Shown here piece after piece: positions 20,810-31,351 of a stretch of 64,000 nucleotides of DNA. Position numbers and translations under genes: made by a program. The notes under the pieces are model-generated. The model was not told where the DNA came from. It saw only the letters and a list, made by a program, of their open reading frames with translations, and did no database searches. Source of the DNA: Chitinophaga sp. E66 (lineage in GTDB: Bacteria > Bacteroidota > Bacteroidia > Chitinophagales > Chitinophagaceae); the NCBI GenBank assembly GCA_019285755.1, contig CP079103.1:6109001-6173000 (forward strand). The letters are read 5' to 3'. Positions within the stretch are counted from its first letter, which is position 1, and every line of letters starts with the position of its first letter.

Positions 20810-21376
20810 ATGAGAAATGTTGTACAATTTGTAAGAGAGGCCCTGATCAATAATTTCCGCGAGCTGGACCAATGGTTCCAGGAAGACGAAGTTTTGCTGC
20901 ACTTCAAACCGGAGCGCGGTCAATGGAATGCACGGGAGGTACTCGAGCACATTTGCCTTACCAATTATTTTCTGCTGCTGACCATCAATAAGAGTACCCG
21001 CCGCGCGCTGGAACGTAAGGTGGATGGACTGCATATCATGCCGGGATCCGATTATGAACAGAAGCTGCGGCAGATAGAAGTCGTAAGCAGCAAGTCTTTC
21101 GGATGGGTGAACCCGGCTCACCTGGAGCCCACCGGCACCAGGGACCTCGACGAGATCCGCACCCTACTCAAGCAACAGTTTGCGCAGTGCATGTATAATC
21201 TCAGCCTGCTCAAGAACGGAGAAGGAAAACTGGTAAAGACCATGATGACCGTAAATAATCTGGGAAAACTGGATATCTATCAATACATCTTTTTCCTCAC
21301 CAAGCACATCGAGCGCCACATCGCACAGTTACACGAACTGCGCGACCAGTTTGAGGAAAGCGCAATCATGATCTGA
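20810..21376 (+). CDS. DinB-like four-helix metal-dependent protein
   Basis: 188 residues, frame intact. The DinB/YfiT helical bundle pattern is present with a likely metal triad at His47 (VLEHICL), His166 and His170 (HIERHIAQL). Members of this superfamily include thiol transferases and many proteins of unknown function. The ATG at 20810 starts a typical N-terminus (FVREALINNFRELDQWF). It is followed by a terminator-like hairpin and then by two genes on the same strand, the last being rtcB. Confidence 0.8.
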   Translation: MRNVVQFVREALINNFRELDQWFQEDEVLLHFKPERGQWNAREVLEHICLTNYFLLLTINKSTRRALERKVDGLHIMPGSDYEQKLRQIEVVSSKSFGWVNPAHLEPTGTRDLDEIRTLLKQQFAQCMYNLSLLKNGEGKLVKTMMTVNNLGKLDIYQYIFFLTKHIERHIAQLHELRDQFEESAIMI

Positions 21377-21413
21377 ACTTTTTATAATACGCAAAAGAAA
21401 AAGAGTCAACCCG

Positions 21414-21438
21414 GCTCCCGCTTTTGCGGGAGCTTTTT
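21414..21438 (+). terminator. Intrinsic terminator or attenuator between the DinB-like gene and the next gene
   Basis: GCTCCCGC (21414-21421) pairs with GCGGGAGC (21426-21433) with loop TTTT and tail TTTTT. It lies 20 bases before the ATG at 21458. Either the DinB gene is monocistronic or read-through to rtcB is controlled here. Confidence 0.8.
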
Positions 21439-21457
21439 AACACCTAAAACGCCAACA

Positions 21458-22268
21458 ATGAGAAAGAATTATAAGTCCACATACAAACCCCTGAAACCGG
21501 ACCGGATCGCGGTCCTATCGCAAAACTACAACATCAGGTATGATGGACTATACGACGACGGCGGAGGAAAGCTGCTCCTTGCTCTCCTTCCGCATACGGT
21601 CCCCGCGCTCCCGAAAGCACGCCGTGCGGGAAGACCGGATAAAACAACTGATTAGCTTACAGCGAGAAGAACGCTACCTGGATAAACTGAACAGAGAATT
21701 GGGCTTTGAGCCGCTGGATCCACCCATCCAGCGGGGATTCGAACGGACCTACGCGTTGCGTGAAGACGTGGCACGGTCGGTCGAAGGCCCTTTCTACCAG
21801 GGAATCCTCAACAGGATCAATACGAAACAATATCATCCCTACCGGCATTTCAAACAAAAGAAGAATCGAAAGGGGAGAAAGATATATGTCCCTATTGAAC
21901 AATCCCTTCAGCAGCCAGAGCCCTGTTCATTCCGTAAGCTTGCCTTTACTGAAAAAGAAGCTGCCTGCTTTGAGCTGTATCCATTCTATGCTAAAGGGCG
22001 CGTGACCCCGGACTGGTATTACCGGTTCCGGGAGGCCTGGCGCTTCGTGCTGAAGGTCCGTCCGCATATGATCGATAAACGAAAAGTGGAAAGCGTATGG
22101 ATCGAGTCCCGTGAGCAGGAAATAGAAAATTACCTCCGGGGCGGCCGCCTCCGTTGTAAGCTTGCGCGCTTGAAAAGTTGGCGGGGAACGCGGTATCATA
22201 GTAAAGAAACTGGTAAATATCCCCGTCAGCGCTTTAAATTCCGGTATAAACCGGGAGAAGAACAATAA
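21458..22268 (+). CDS. Hypothetical basic protein upstream of rtcB
   Basis: I do not recognise a family. The joined frame is about 270 residues, strongly basic, especially in its last third (CKLARLKSWRGTRYHSKETG, then RQRFKFRYKPGEEQ), with conserved-looking aromatic motifs (FELYPFYAKGRVTPDWYYRF). Nucleic-acid binding is plausible from charge alone. The start is uncertain: the frame from 21458 (MRKNYKSTYKPLKPDRIAVL) appears to join, near 21565, the frame that can also open at 21540. It lies 108 bases before rtcB on the same strand. Confidence 0.6.
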
Positions 22269-22376
22269 TTAATCATCAGCCGGACCTATACCTGCCGGCA
22301 AAACCCCGCCGTGGCATGAAAGATGCTGCGGTATCATTAACATGTCTGCCAGAGGGCAGACCTTTAATTCATCTAT

Positions 22377-23781
22377 ATGTCAAAACTCAAACTTCGCGGC
22401 AAAGACCTCCGGGCTATCGGTTACCCCGAATCTCCGGTGATCAGCGTTGCGATCGGTGTCATGGAAAAGCATTACAAGCATCACCCCAGGACGCCGCCCT
22501 GGCCCTGCTTACGCAGGTGCTGGAAGACCCGCGGCCTTTTCGGCCGACGAACACCTCGGTAAAATTGCCGAAAGATTAATCATAGAAGAGCCGGAGGAGA
22601 TCGCCCTGCTCCCGAAGCGCTGCCTTATCAGATTTTCGGAGAGGAATTCATCGATGAGGGCGCCCTTCGGCAAATGAACGGCGCGATGCGCCTCCCGGTG
22701 ACCGTCGCCGGGGCCCTTATGCCCGATGCTCACCAGGGCTACGGTCTCCCCATTGGCGGGGTGCTGGGCGTTACCAATGCCGTGATCCCCTACGCAGTAG
22801 GGGTCGATATCGGTTGCCGGATGTGCCTGTCTATCCTTGATATTCCTACGCAGAACCTGGAAAAAACGCCTCCCAGTTCAAAAGAGAACTGATTGCGCAA
22901 ACGGCCTTTGGCGCGGGGATGTCCTGGAAAAAGCCGGAAGATGATGCCGTGTTGGAAAGCCCTGCCTTCGAAGAGATCGGGTTGCTGAAGCACCTGCGGG
23001 ATAAAGCGGCTGCCCAGCTGAGCACCTCCGGCTCCGGGAACCACTTTGTGGAGTGGGGGCTGGTGGAGATCACCGACCCTACCAATGAATGGAACCTGGC
23101 GACAGGTACTTACGTGGGGTTGCTGTCACACTCTGGTTCAAGGGGCTGGGCGCACAGATCGCCGCGCATTATACGAAGGTGGCGCGGGAGGTCTGCCAGC
23201 TGCCGCGGGAGGTACAACATCTCGCCTGGCTGGATATGGATTCCGATAACGGCCGGGAATACTGGACGGCAATGAACCTGGCGGGCGACTACGCTTCCGC
23301 CAACCATCACCACATTCACCGCCGGCTGATCAGGGCGATGGGCGCAACCCTGCTGGCAAGGGTGGAAAACCACCACAACTTCGCCTGGAAGGAGACCCAT
23401 GGCGGCCATGAGCTGATCGTACACCGGAAAGGCGCTACGCCGGCCGGGAAAGGTGCACTGGGAGTTATCCCCGGGTCTATGACCGAGCCGGGATTTATTG
23501 TAAGGGGCCGTGGCTTCGAAGGCTCGCTGGATTCCGCGTCTCATGGCGCCGGCCGGCAAATGAGCCGTTCCAAAGCCAACCAGACCTTTACCAAGCACGA
23601 GCTGACCCGCATCCTGAAAGACAAAGGGGTAACGCTCGTCGGGGGCGGACTGGACGAAGCGCCGGGCGCATACAAAGACATCCGGGCCGTGATGGCCGCC
23701 CAGCAACCGCTGGTGGATGTGGTAGGAGCTTTCCTGCCGAAGATCGTCCGGATGGCGGATGGTGGCCCCGGAGAGGATTAA
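22377..23781 (+). CDS. rtcB: RNA-splicing ligase RtcB
   Basis: GTP- and Mn-dependent ligation of RNA 3'-phosphate or 2',3'-cyclic phosphate ends to 5'-OH ends. Family motifs are present in order: MPDAHQGYGLPIGGVLG, VDIGCRMC (metal Cys), SGNHFVEWG (metal His), LSHSGSRGLG, ENHHNFAW and the guanylated His in SASHGAGRQMSRSKA. The C-terminus GGLDEAPGAYKDI is typical. About 470 residues. Frames break near 22485, 22540, 22610, 22865 and 23145. Neither RtcA nor a Ro60-like protein is adjacent. Confidence 0.93.
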
Positions 23782-23800
23782 TGGCTTTGCATCCTGAATA

Positions 23801-23840
23801 AAAAACGGGGCGACAGTTTATCTGTCGCCCCGTGCTATTT
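23801..23840. terminator. Bidirectional terminator between rtcB and fcl
   Basis: ACGGGGCGACAG (23805-23816) pairs perfectly with CTGTCGCCCCGT (23822-23833). A-rich sequence on the left and T-rich sequence on the right serve both convergent genes. Confidence 0.88.
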
Positions 23841-23854
23841 TCGGCAATGGCTGT

Positions 23855-24785
23855 TTAGGCCTTTTGCAGGAACTTTTCATTATAAACCTCCCGGATACCC
23901 TGTTCCAGGGGATCTGCGCTTTCCAGCCAAGGCTGTGGAGGCGGGATACATCCATCAGTTTGCGGGGCGTACCATCCGGTTTAGTGGTATCGAATACCAG
24001 TTTGCCTTCATAACCGACGATCTTTTGAACCAGGCGCGCCAGGTCGGCGATGCTGAGGTCTTCGCCTACTCCGATATTGATCGGTCCGGGCTCATCGTAG
24101 CCTTGCATGAGGAAGAAGCAGGCATCGGCCATATCGTCAGCATGGAGGAATTCGCGAAGGGGCGAGCCTGTGCCCCAGATCACCACCTCTTCCAGCCCGT
24201 TGGCTTTGGCGTCATGGAATTTACGGAGGAGAGCAGGCAGCACATGAGAATTCTGCAGGTCATAGTTGTCATTCGGGCCATACAAGTTAGTCGGCATCAC
24301 CGAGATGAACTTTGACCCGTATTGGCTGCGGTATGCGTCGCACAGCTTGATGCCGGCGATCTTGGCGATGGCGTAAGGTTCGTTCGTAGGCTCCAGCGTG
24401 CCGGTCAGCAGGTAATCTTCCTTCAGCGGCTGCGGCGCCAGCTTGGGATAGATGCAGGAGGATCCGAGGAACATGAGTTTCTTCACGCCGTTGAGGTGGG
24501 CATGGTGGATCACATTGTTCTGGATCATCAGGTTATCGTACAGGAATTCCGCGCGATAGGTGTTGTTAGCCACGATGCCGCCTACTTTGGCGGCGGCGAG
24601 GAACACATAGTCGGGCTTTTCTTCCTGGAAGAAGGCTGCTACAGCTGCCTGATCGCGAAGGTCGAGAGTATCGGAAGTGCGGGTCACGAAATTGTTGAAG
24701 CCCGCTTTCTGCAGTCTCTGCGCACGATAGCGGAACCTACCATGCCACGATGCCCTGCGATATATATTTTGCTATTCGGTTCCAT
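23855..24785 (-). CDS. fcl: GDP-L-fucose synthase
   Basis: Converts GDP-4-keto-6-deoxy-D-mannose to GDP-L-fucose with NADPH. The extended SDR fold shows the nucleotide motif GHRGMVGSA, the catalytic Ser in GSSCIYPKLAPQP and YxxxK in PYAIAKIAG. PTNLYGPNDNYD and LREFLHADDMADA are typical. About 310 residues. Frames break near 24715 and 23915; the corrected end is QGIREVYNEKFLQKA. It starts five bases after the gmd stop, so the two form one operon. Confidence 0.93.
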
Positions 24786-24789
24786 GCGG

Positions 24790-25898
24790 CTATTCGAATT
24801 GATTGAGGACTTTGTACCCGGCGTCTTTCAGGAGTTTTTCGCGGCGGAAGAGCTCCAGGTCGGCGGCCATCATGTCTTTACCAGGCTGTACAGGTCATGT
24901 TCCGGTTCCCATCCCAGTTGCGTTTTAGATTTGGTGGGGTCGCCGATGAGGAGATCCACTTCCGTAGGGCGGAAATAACGGGGATCAACTGCAACTACTT
25001 CCGTTCCGGGTTGGAGGGGAAGTCTGGGTTGGAGGCGGATTTCACATAACCTTTTTCGTCGGCTCCTTCGCCTTTAAACTCCAGTTCAACGCCGATTTCG
25101 GCGAAGCTGAGGCGGATGAAGTCGCGAACGGTATTGGTTTCGCCGGTGGCGATTACGAAATCTTCGGGTTTATCCTGCTGGAGGATCAGCCACATGGCTT
25201 TTACGTAGTCTTTAGCGTGGCCCCAGTCGCGTTTGGCGTCGAGGTTGCCCATGAATAGCTTATCCTGCATGCCGAGGCCGATCTTCGAGACGCCGCGGGT
25301 GATTTTGCGGGTTACGAAAGTTTCGCCGCGCAGGGGGATTCGTGGTTGAAGAGGATGCCGTTGCAGGCGTACATGCCGTATGCTTCGCGGTAGTTGACCG
25401 TGATCCAGTAGGCGTACATTTTAGCCACCGCGTAAGGGGAGCGGGGATAGAACGGGGTTTTTTCGGATTGAGGTATTTCCTGCACCAGGCCATATAACTC
25501 GGAAGTGGAGGCCTGGTAGATACGGGTTTTCTCTGTAAGTCCCAGCAGCCGAACTGCTTCCAGGATACGGAGGGTTCCTACGCCGTCTACATCGGCAACA
25601 TATTCAGGCGTTGAAAAGCTCACCTGAACATGGCTCATAGCGCCGAGGTTATATATCTCATCTGGCTGAACTTCCTGGATGATACGAATAATATTGGTGC
25701 TGTCTGTCAGGTCGCCATAATGCAGTTTTAACTGAACATGCGATTCGTGGGGATCCTGATAAAGGTGGTCAATACGGTCAGTATTAAACAGGGAAGTACG
25801 GCGTTTTATACCATGTACTTCATAACCTTTTGGAGCAGCAACTCTGTCAGATAGGCACCATCCTGGCCGGTTATCCCTGTAATTAATGCTTTCTTCAT
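24790..25898 (-). CDS. gmd: GDP-mannose 4,6-dehydratase
   Basis: Converts GDP-D-mannose to GDP-4-keto-6-deoxy-D-mannose. The start reads MKKALITGITGQDGAYL after a frame correction near 25835, followed by GYEVHGIKRRTSLFNTDRID, SELYG and SPYAVAKMYAYWI (YxxxK). The C-terminal half shows KDYVKAMWLIL and PRYFRPTEVDLLIGDPTKSK. About 370 residues, the family's usual size. Other breaks are near 25330, 25270 and 25005. With fcl it supplies GDP-L-fucose, plausibly for the polysaccharide made by the cluster further right. Confidence 0.93.
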
Positions 25899-25950
25899 TT
25901 TTGGGCGGGTTTAATGGCCGCAAAAATAGCATTTAATACAGATTAAGGCA

Positions 25951-25984
25951 CTAAAAATTCAGCCACCCCGTTGAAGAGTGGCTG
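25951..25984 (-). terminator. Terminator of the NagX-like gene (minus strand)
   Basis: On the minus strand CAGCCAC pairs with GTGGCTG (25978-25984 with 25960-25966), followed by AATTTTTAG. It lies just after the corrected stop at 25993 and overlaps the uncorrected frame, which supports the earlier stop. Confidence 0.7.
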
Positions 25985-25992
25985 AATTGTAA

Positions 25993-27123
25993 CTAAACAC
26001 GGATGTATATCTTTTTCTATCCATCCACCATCCCACGAGCCACAATAGCAGCACATGGAAGAGCGCGAAGGCCAGCGAGCCCGGATAATCGCCAAAAACC
26101 GGCTGGAAGATGTGGTTGTACATCCAGCTATAGAGACCTTCGTGGTTGGGCCCCAGGCGGAAGTAGGAATAAGTGTCTACCAGCATTCCCGATAATACAT
26201 ATATGAACAGCGGGTTCTTGCCAAATACTTCGAAGAAATAGGTTCCTTTACCCTGCCAGCCTTTCATTTCGATGAGGTAGATCATGACAGAGAGCAACAG
26301 GGTAGCGAGCCCTACAGTATACAGCACATAAGAGCTGGTCCAGATTTTCTTGTTAATGGGGAAAACGGAGCTCCAAAGCAAGGCAACAGCGATCGGAACG
26401 AACCAGCAATCACCAGTTTGAGGAGCATGCCGCGGGCATGGCGGTTTTTCTGCACGTAGGCGCCTACCAGGTAACCAAATACCACGTTGCCAACGGCGGG
26501 CAATGTGCTGAGGAGGCCTTCGGGTTCAAAAGCGATACCCTCTCCGTGATACATATGCGCTTCCCCGAGTATGGCCATGTCGATGGCCTGGCCTGCGTGT
26601 CCTGTCATGCTATAAGGGTCGCCCGGCGCCCGAAATACCACATCACTCCCCAATACCCCAACAGCATGAGGCAGGTAACGATAGCCGCACCTTTGGGCTT
26701 GAGGTAGTGAATGAGCAGTGCCGCAATGCAGTAGCAAAGCGCGATGCGTTGGAGGACGCCCAATATGCGCAGCGTACCGAGATCGACGAAATTGAAGTTT
26801 CCTTCGGCATCATAGCGCCCGAAGGGATACAGGTTCAGGAACAGGCCGATAAAGAAAATAAGGGCTGTCCGTTTGAAGATTTTGCCCAGCACCTGAGCGT
26901 TGCTCAGGGTATTGAACTTCTTCATGGCAAAGCTCATGGCGTTGCCCACGGCGAAGAGAAAGAACGGGAACACGAGGTCCGTTGGCGTACAGCCGTCCCA
27001 TTTGGCGTGGTTCAGGGGCGCATATACGTACTGCCAGGTGCCCGGAGTGTTCACGAGGATCATACAGGCAACAGTCAGCCCGCGAAATACATCGAGGGAC
27101 AGGAAGCGTTGATTTTGGTTCAT
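25993..27123 (-). CDS. NagX/DUF5009-like membrane acyltransferase (heparan-alpha-glucosaminide N-acetyltransferase-like)
   Basis: A polytopic membrane protein of about 377 residues. The N-terminus (FLSLDVFRGLTVACMILVNT, then CTPTDLVFPFFLFAVGNAMS) carries the conserved RG, D and PF motifs of the HGSNAT/NagX family, thought to move acetyl groups across the inner membrane to amino sugars. The later helix FFEVFGKNPLFIYVLSGML carries the family GKNPL motif. Frames break near 26630, 26400 and 25998; with the last one corrected the tail is DRKKIYIRV and ends before the terminator. The Met at 27123 is chosen. It may acetylate surface or recycled glycans. Confidence 0.82.
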
Positions 27124-27187
27124 TGGCACGGGTTTATTCGCTAAAGCTAATAGAAAAAGCGAAATAATGGTAACGTTACCGGAAGTC

Positions 27188-29081
27188 TTATCCCGCCATT
27201 TCACTTAATTCCAGCCAGCGCATACCTTTATCGTCCAACAGTTGAATGACCTCCCTACACGGTTCGCCGCTTTCTGAAGCTGGTCGTAAGGCAGGGAGCC
27301 CGTGGCCATCTGCTCGTCCAGGGTTTTTTTTCCAGTTCAAGGGCTGCAATCTCCTTTTCCAACAGCTCCAGTTCGCGCTTTTCCTTGAAAGACATTTTCT
27401 TTCCTTTCTGTTCTGCGAGCTGGGGCTGAACGGGAACGGGGCTTCTGTCGGTTTGGACGCGGGGATGGATTTTGTCTTTTCCTGGTCTTTTTCCCACTCG
27501 CGATACTGGGTATAGTTGCCCGGGAAGTCGCGTACTACGCCTTCGCCTTCAAAAACGAACAGGTGATCTACCAGTTTGTCCATAAAATAGCGGTCGTGGC
27601 TCACGATGATGATACAACCCTGGTAATTGAGGAGGAAATCTTCCAGGATGCTCAGGGTCGGGAGGTCCAGGTCGTTGGTCGGTTCATCGAGCACCAGGAA
27701 GTTGGGGTTGCGGAAAAGGATGGAAAGGAGGTGAAGCCTTCTTTTTCCCCACCGCTCAGCTTGGAGATATAAGTGTACTGCTTTTCCGGGGAACAGGAAC
27801 AGCTGGAGGAACTGGGCGGCGGAGACTTTGGTGCCGTCGGCCAGGGGGAAGTTTTCAGCGATGTTTTTCACGAATTCGATCACCCGCATGTCTTCCTTAA
27901 CAATCAGGCCTTGTTGAGAGTAATTTCCGAAAACGACCGTATCTCCCACATTGATCTTACCGGAATCGGGTTGTTCTGAACCCAGGAGCATATGGAGGAA
28001 GGTAGATTTACCGACCCCGTTTTTACCCACGATGCCAATTCTTTCTCCTTTCTTGAAGGTATAATCGAAACCGCGGAGGATTTGAAGGTTACCGTAGGCT
28101 TTATATACTTTCTTGAGTTCCAATATTTTACCACCAAGGCGGGTCATTTTCACATTTAGTTCCAGCTGGGCTTGTTCGAGGCGTTTGGCTGCTTTTTCCT
28201 TTACTTCATAGAAGGCGTCCTGCCGGGATTTGGACTTGGTGGTGCGGGCTTTAGGCTGTTTGCGCATCCATTCCAGCTCTTTGCGGTAGAGGTTGCGGGC
28301 TTTTTCGGTGCTGGACCGGTCGGATTCCTCGCGGGCGGCCTTTTTCTCGAGGTAATTTTCGTAGTCGCCTTTATAGATATAGAGCTCGCTGTTATCGATT
28401 TCCATGATCTCGTTGCAGACGGAATCGAGGAAGTAGCGGTCGTGTGTTACGAGGAGGAGGGTCACATTTTCCTGGTCGAGGTAATGTTCCAGCCATTCGA
28501 TCATGGATACGTCGAGGTGGTTGGTAGGCTCGTCGAGGATAAGGAGGGTATGTTTGTGTTCGAACCCGATATCGATGAGCACTTTGGCCAGGGCCACGCG
28601 TTTCTGCTGGCCGCCGGAGAGTTTGTCTACCCGCTGATCGAGGTGATGGATATTGAGTTTTCCAGGATCTGTTTGACTTTAGCGTCGAAGTGCCAGGCGT
28701 TCAGTTCGTCCATTCTCTCGATAGCAGCAGATAAGGCGTGGGCATCGGGTTCGGGGCGTCTTCGTCTGTAAGGGCCTCATAGGCCTTGATGGCATTGAGG
28801 ACGGGATGGTCGTGATCGAAGATATTTTCGAGGACGGTTTCGCCGGGTTGGTGGCGACTGGATTGTTCGAGCATAACAACAGTAACGTCTTTATGTATCC
28901 AGACTTTGCCTTCGTCCGGGTGCTCGGTGCCGGTAAGGATCTTCAGGAGGGTTGATTTCCCGGAGCCGTTGAGGGCTACGAGGGCGATTTTGTCGCCTTC
29001 TTCGATATGAAAAGAGATATTTTCAAAAAGGGGCCTTTCGCCGTATGATTTGGAGAGGCCTTCCACCGTAACGTAATGCAT
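27188..29081 (-). CDS. uup: ABC-F family ATPase, Uup type
   Basis: A soluble protein with two ATP-binding domains and no membrane segments. Walker A motifs are ALNGSGKST and GKNGVGKST; Walker B motifs are TLLILDEPTNHLD and FLVLDEPTNDLD. The C-terminal linker (KKMSFKEKRELELLEKEIAA) followed by a coiled coil ending DDKGMRWLELSEMAG is the Uup layout, whose members act on ribosomes or branched DNA. About 630 residues. Frames break near 28740, 28650 and in 27250-27330. Confidence 0.9.
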
Positions 29082-29237
29082 GGTGCGAAGTTAAACCCTT
29101 TTCAGAAAATTGGTTTTTTCAATATTTTTTTCGTATATTCATAAAGGGAATAACAGATGGGATTTTTTTCGATGGGAACCTTATTATAGCCTTCCAGCAA
29201 TACTTTAAGAATCAACCTAGACAGCAGCATCCCGTAT

Positions 29238-29371
29238 ATGCTTCGGGTGAAAATGATACAACAGGGGAGATCGGCAGAAGCATCTCTCATCCATCGCTTG
29301 CCCCAGACACGGCCTTTTTCCATTTTTTTGTGGTATCTTTTGTTTGTCTCCCTGGTTGAAGGAGAATAAAA
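29238..29371 (+). other. Possible small ORF ahead of an orphan terminator
   Basis: A plus-strand frame from ATG 29238 to TAA at 29369-29371 encodes about 43 residues with one hydrophobic stretch (FSIFLWYLLFVSLVEGE). It stops right before an intrinsic terminator that no other plus-strand gene explains. A reverse frame also exists over this stretch and neither is convincing; a small RNA is an equal alternative. Confidence 0.25.
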
Positions 29372-29402
29372 AATCCTGCCTGGATGGGCGGGATTTTTTT
29401 GT
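29372..29402 (+). terminator. Orphan plus-strand terminator
   Basis: AATCCTGCC (29372-29380) pairs with GGCGGGATT (29387-29395) with one G-T pair, followed by a run of T. No long plus-strand gene lies upstream, since uup is on the other strand. Confidence 0.65.
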
Positions 29403-29414
29403 TTGGGAATTTTG

Positions 29415-29444
29415 GGAAAAAAAGCCTCCCGGTGGTCGGGAGGC
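29415..29444 (-). terminator. Terminator of the 32-residue membrane protein gene
   Basis: GCCTCCCG (29424-29431) pairs with CGGGAGGC (29437-29444). Read on the minus strand the stem is followed by seven T. It lies 50 bases after the stop of the small gene at 29494-29592. Confidence 0.8.
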
Positions 29445-29493
29445 GTTAATGTGTTTTTTGCTACAGAAATGATGATTTAGGTTAGGCAGGGAT

Positions 29494-29592
29494 TTACTTG
29501 GCTTTTTCCACCTTCTTCATGATCCATGCGAAGGAGAAGAGGCCTACGAACACGATCCCTCCGGAGAGAAAATTCAGGAACAGGCTAGTCAT
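29494..29592 (-). CDS. 32-residue single-pass membrane miniprotein
   Basis: A short frame with one clear membrane helix (FLNFLSGGIVFVGLFSFAWI) followed by a basic tail (MKKVEKAK), suggesting the N-terminus lies outside. A strong terminator sits downstream on the same strand, and the gene is isolated from uup by about 400 bases, so it looks like an independent transcription unit. The function is unknown; size and topology recall accessory subunits of transporters or oxidases, but no such complex is adjacent. Confidence 0.6.
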   Translation of the reverse strand: MTSLFLNFLSGGIVFVGLFSFAWIMKKVEKAK

Positions 29593-29718
29593 GACAATTA
29601 GATTAAAGTACTGTTCGTAAGTTAAAGAATATTGTCAGTATGTAATAACACCATTTTTGTGTTATTTTTTGGGGTAATGCCCCTTTGGCGGGAGGGGGTA
29701 TAATATTTATTTTAATAT

Positions 29719-31308
29719 TTAGAAGTCATAATAAAACTGTCGGAATGTACTGCGAAGGCCAAAGTTGAAGATTAATTCACGGTTGGCACGCAAATTATTT
29801 TTCTCATTCCGTAGCGCTGCAGAAGCTTCCAGACGCAGGTTATATTTGGGATTCAGAACGAATGCCAATGTACCCTGACCGTAAAAAGGTTAGTTTTAAC
29901 GCCTTGGCCAATTTTATTATTGTATTCTGTGTTTCGAGTGTCATAAGATTTGAAAATGTCCTGGCCTACGTTACTTTCGGGAGTTGGATCAAGACCGTAC
30001 CTGGAGTAATTCAACTGACAACGGATATACCATCGTTTATAAGTGTAGGATGCTATCCCCAGAACTTCCGTGAAATTGGCGCCAAGGGGATGTGCAAGTG
30101 ATTGGCCGTAATGTGCGTAGTTTGCCAGTGTATTTCGGAAGGAATATGTATAAGGACGTACTACGTTTAATTCACCTTGTATATCCAGTTTGTTCACTTT
30201 GAACAGATCAAATGCACGGAATCCGAATTGCGTTGACCATTTATTAGCCCACCAGCCATTACCGCCAAAAAATTCTTTCAATTTAAACTCATCGAGGACA
30301 AATTGCCCATACAATGTAGTTTTTGGGAATAATTTATATTTTGTATTGATGCCAAGTAGCGAATTGTCTGATGAACCTACGGAATATTCTGTCTGTCGGG
30401 CGAAGGAATATAATCGGGTTTATGTAACTGAAATCAAAGCCGCGTTTATTCCCTGCAGTATCAATATCGCCCCAAACTACGGCATCGAATACGCCTATTG
30501 TTAGCTTTGTATTAACGTTCCAGTCGAGGAAATGAAACACGCCCCATTTCTTAGGATATCCCCGGCCTTCATATGCCTGGCTATATGATTTACCTTCAGT
30601 GTCCATGAACTGAGCCCACATAGAGGTGTATTGGAACTGACCCAATGTTCCGGTAATTCGGAGGTAGGGGTAGCTGAAGCCGATATCAGATAAAACGAGG
30701 GAGCGATATCCATCTCCATATGAATTAGTACCATAGCCAAGTGTAAAATTCACGTATTTGCTGGGTGTATAAGACATTAAGGCATTTACGTAAGCGTAGT
30801 CATATGCCTTCCCGATTTTATCATTATACTTGATCATTCCCTGGCCTGGGATTACGCGCTTCCGACTGATAAAAGAATCGAGGTAAATAGGAAAGATTCC
30901 TTGATTCTCAAAGAAGGAGGATTCAAAATAGAATTTCTTCCCGATATTACCCTGCACCTTACCGCCACGGGTATTGAGCCAGAGAGTTTTACCCTGATTA
31001 CTACGGCCAATCTGCCAATCGGGTAAAAAGTCTACAAAAATATTGAAATCAGGTTCACGAAATTCAAACAAGTGTTCCTTGAATAGTTTACGATGTATCC
31101 AGGAGCGGCGGGGTAAAAGAGAATCTGTTCCATTGTCAGCTGAGTCAATTTTTAAGATAGGCTGTAATGCCGTGTGCCGCATAATTGTATCCAGATATAA
31201 TTCCCTTTCTGTCAGATAATTATAGGGCAGAACTTCCGGCGACTTCTGTTGTGCGAAAGCGATTTGGCTTAACGCAAGGCACAGCATTATGAGTGTTGTT
31301 CTGATCAT
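29719..31308 (-). CDS. RemB/Wzi-like outer membrane beta-barrel protein
   Basis: A signal peptide (TLIMLCLALSQIAFAQ) is followed by a beta-rich protein of about 530 residues ending in Phe (FRQFYYDF), as expected for an outer membrane barrel. KFYFESSFFENQGIFPIYLD, MSYTPSKYVNFTLGYGTNSY, DGYRSLVLSDIGFSYPYLRI and FQYTSMWAQFMD resemble the gliding-associated RemB proteins of Bacteroidota, which are related to capsule-assembly Wzi. Frames break near 30390 and 29870. Its place at the end of the polysaccharide genes fits a role in binding or displaying the polymer at the cell surface. Confidence 0.72.
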
Positions 31309-31351
31309 TATTTTTCATTTATAATAAGCAATCAGCATTTTACATGCTGCA

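Noticed and set aside
23818..29081. Pseudogene status for fcl, gmd, NagX-like and uup genes because of frame breaks
   Set aside because: All motifs persist on both sides of each break and each is restored by one homopolymer base, as in essential genes of the same window.
29102..29323. 73-residue reverse ORF upstream of uup
   Set aside because: No recognisable features, no ribosome-binding or promoter evidence, and it overlaps the small plus-strand frame and terminator region.
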